A program made the position numbers and the translations under genes. Shown here piece by piece: positions 60,435 through 64,000 of a DNA stretch of 64,000 nucleotides. The notes under the pieces were generated by a model. It did no database searches and was not told where the DNA came from. It worked only from the letters and a program-made list of their open reading frames with translations. How positions within the stretch are numbered: position 1 is the stretch's first letter; every line of letters begins with the position of its first letter. The stretch covers positions 9,915,458-9,979,457 of the forward strand of contig CM119267.1 in assembly GCA_051294375.1 (NCBI GenBank). The letters run 5' to 3'. The DNA is from Paraspadella gotoi (Eukaryota; Chaetognatha).

Positions 60435-61864
60435 CTACTGTCCAGGAATGAGTTCATGAAAGATTTCCTGTTTTTCCGAAAAAGACTGCTCGTGTTCTTT
60501 CATTCTCTTTTGAAGATGCGGCCAAATAGGAGTCTTGCAACGAAACGAGTTTTCCTCACAGGTCAAGTACGGAGCAAATGAGAAACGGACGTTATTGACA
60601 GGAGAGTTGTGGGTCAAAGTTCGGACCACTTGCCCACTGGAAAGGTCCCATACTTTGGCGGTCCCGTCCTCCGAGCCCGTGACCAGGGAAGCACCGTCGA
60701 ACGAAAAATCAAGACACAAAACACCGGCTTGATGTCCGGCCAAACGGCGAATTCGCGAGTTAGATTCGTTGGCTTCCACTGTAACCTCAGCGGTGAAGGG
60801 AGAATCAAAAAGAGAAACTTCGACCACGTCCCCGTTTATGCAGCCGGCATAGAGGTGGTACTCAGCCGGTCCGAGCGCCACGCAGGAAACGACATGATCA
60901 AACGATAAGGCCGTGAGGCAATCCCCCGTTCCGAGATCCCAAAGTCTAACGCTTCGGTCAGTGGATGCAGAGACGGCCCTTGCTTCGGATCCAGCCCCAA
61001 GACCGACCATAAGATCCGAGACTGCGAGAGAATGGCCTGAGAGGGTGTGTCGAAGAGTCTGCTTGGAGCCAGACTCGCCGTCAGACCCGAACAACGAAGA
61101 AAGGCACGATGGGAGATCCCAGACGAGCACAAGACCGTCAGCACCCCCAGATAACAATAAGCTACAGTCGTCAGCGAAGCGAACCACGTTGACCGAGAGA
61201 TAGTGACGCCGCAACAAGGCCAATAGTTCGCCGGACGAAACGCTCCAAACGGCGATCTTTAATAAAAAAGGGGCGGCCAATTAAGCGCTCTCCTTATGAA
61301 TTTATTGGAATATTGTCTCGAAAAAGAACCTGCTCGTCGATCGCTGCGGCCAAGAAGAGTCCGTCGGAGGAAACGACCATGGCTTTCACAATTCCTGGAG
61401 TAACTAAGGTTCTTCTCTCGAGGCCTCGGTGCTGGAGATGCCACGCGTCGATAAGAGGCTTCTCGGAGGAGGCCGTCGCTATAATACCCTTGGATTCCAC
61501 GAGCCTGTGGCGACCGACATTGAAGCCTGTAAAGTTAAACTGAGATTATCCAAGGCGACCATCATTTATATATCAAAACTAATTTGAATATTTTTATAAT
61601 TAACATTATAATTATAATAATTATTTAAAAAATAGTACTTCAATGCTATAACACACTTTTCACCAACTGAACCCAACAATATATTTTCAAATCTCCGGCG
61701 TTTATTAATCTATTCTTATCTCGTAAGTAAATGTATAAGTCAAAACCTTTATATGAAGTGAGAAGGGAACCGTTGGAAGCATCCCAGACACCAACGGTCC
61801 ATAAAGGGGAGTTGGATTCCGTAGTGATCAATATTTCTTTTAGTCCTGAATATTCTCGATTCAT
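60435..61864 (-). CDS. WDR18: WD repeat-containing protein 18 (Rix1/5FMC complex)
   Basis: A component of the PELP1-TEX10-WDR18 (Rix1-like) complex in pre-60S ribosome maturation. Exons 61747-61864, 61330-61526 and 60435-61256 give 378 residues. It begins MNREYSGLKEILITTESNSP and LWTVGVWDASNGSLLTSYKG, the WDR18-type first blade. Later blades include KIAVWSVSSGELLALLRRHY, LSGGADGLVLVWDL, ASTDRSVRLWDLGTGDCL and GHQAGVLCLDFSFDGASLVT, then GSEDGTAKVWDL. The C-terminus is shorter than in human WDR18; KRMKEHEQSFSEKQEIF suggests the start of the usual coiled tail. Confidence 0.9.
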
Positions 61865-62726
61865 ATTGAAGTCTTTAGCAGCTAATAGGCTACATGGTTT
61901 AATATACGTAAGAATTATATTAGCAATTTATTTTTCTTTATTCTATGTATAGTTACATAGATTGAACTCAAGGTGGCTTCGACTCACTATAGCTTTTTAA
62001 TAAATTGTCTTAGATGGTTCCAGCGCAAACAAAGCTAGCAAAACGTAACTCGACCTAATAATGAATTAATATCGCACAGTAGGAGCTACAACATATACAG
62101 AAAGAATTCAAGTACATGCAAATATCCAAACAAGGAATATTGTATGACATTGTAAATTATATTGTTCTTTTCACCAAGTGTGCTCGACTGAATATCTAAA
62201 GAAAGGGACTTTGACTGCACGACCAATCAAATGTCCTCCTTCAAACAATGACCATATTTTCTAAGGCCACAAAATTCTACCTATACTATCTGATAATATT
62301 AGCAGATCTTACGAATTTTAATGGTTTAAATTTGTCCTTCAATTTAAAGTTTACACGTTGGTTTTTTTTTACTAGAATAAAAATTCATACGGTTAGCATG
62401 ATTCAGAAAGGAACTATGAAAATTTTTTTCAAATTTAGGTTAATATAAATCAACCATTAGCAAAAAAAAATGAAACAAAGGGATCGTAATAGTACAAAAA
62501 CAGAACCGAGACTAGATCCACAAAAGAGGACGCTTTAAGAAATAAATTAAAATGAAACCGTAGCATCAACTCCGATAGAAATTTCGAATAAACTGCGGCA
62601 AAATTTATTTTCAAATTGAGGCTTCTAATTTTCTGGTTACTGTAGTGTGTACTACTGTGAAGAGAATAAAATAAAGAAAACATTAACAGCCGCGGGAACA
62701 ATTTAGTGACGGAGTCCATAAGCAGT
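61865..62726. other. Gap between GABARAP stop and WDR18 start
   Basis: 860 bp of AT-rich sequence; probably the GABARAP 3' UTR plus the WDR18 promoter. The ORFs at 62248-62448 and 62450-62791 are shadows or chance. No repeat family from this window recurs here. Confidence 0.5.

Positions 62727-64000
<1,274 letters not shown>

Overview
The window is animal nuclear DNA: AT-rich, intron-bearing and dense with short dispersed repeats. I recognise 19 protein genes by family and two more as hypothetical. RUBCN, SARAF, DSTYK, LRRC61, endophilin A and GABARAP together point to a metazoan. A UGA-containing glutathione peroxidase with its own SECIS shows that the selenocysteine machinery is in use. The GABARAP protein resembles those of arthropods and other invertebrates, and the small introns and compact spacing suggest an invertebrate. 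I do not commit to a phylum.

Layout, left to right, all on the minus strand: DUS2 (3' end off the left edge, 1-4170); NDUFA10 (4343-13173, introns packed with repeats); DUSP11; SEC61G; a 2.7-kb gene-poor gap; endophilin A; a small hypothetical gene; SARAF; selenoprotein GPx; VPS45; FBP1; a membrane alpha/beta hydrolase; a C2H2/C-clamp transcription factor; a 523-residue hypothetical protein; Rubicon; DSTYK; LRRC61; CCT3; GPATCH1; SNRPE; WDR18; GABARAP. Gene models were built by joining exons at GT/AG sites and checking that the phase is kept across every stated junction. Exon limits given as 'about' (most of Rubicon) are less exact.

Functional themes are mixed housekeeping: RNA modification, processing and ribosome assembly (DUS2, DUSP11, GPATCH1, SNRPE, WDR18); protein folding and translocation (CCT3, SEC61G); vesicle traffic and autophagy (endophilin, VPS45, Rubicon, GABARAP); metabolism and redox (NDUFA10, FBP1, GPx); calcium entry and signalling (SARAF, DSTYK). 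No pathway operon is evident, but 21 consecutive genes share one strand, often with only 125-400 bp between them, and many have a splice-acceptor-like AG just upstream of the ATG.

The most interesting signals are: (1) the GPx in-frame UGA with a form-2 SECIS whose full fold can be drawn; (2) a family of short terminal-inverted-repeat elements (ends ATCTCGCCAGACG), two copies of which make up most of the introns of FBP1 and Rubicon and sit 10-18 nt from the 5' splice site, like introners; (3) repeats carrying a covarying hammerhead-ribozyme-like core; (4) complete strand bias over about 63 kb; (5) several SINE and MITE families, some nested.
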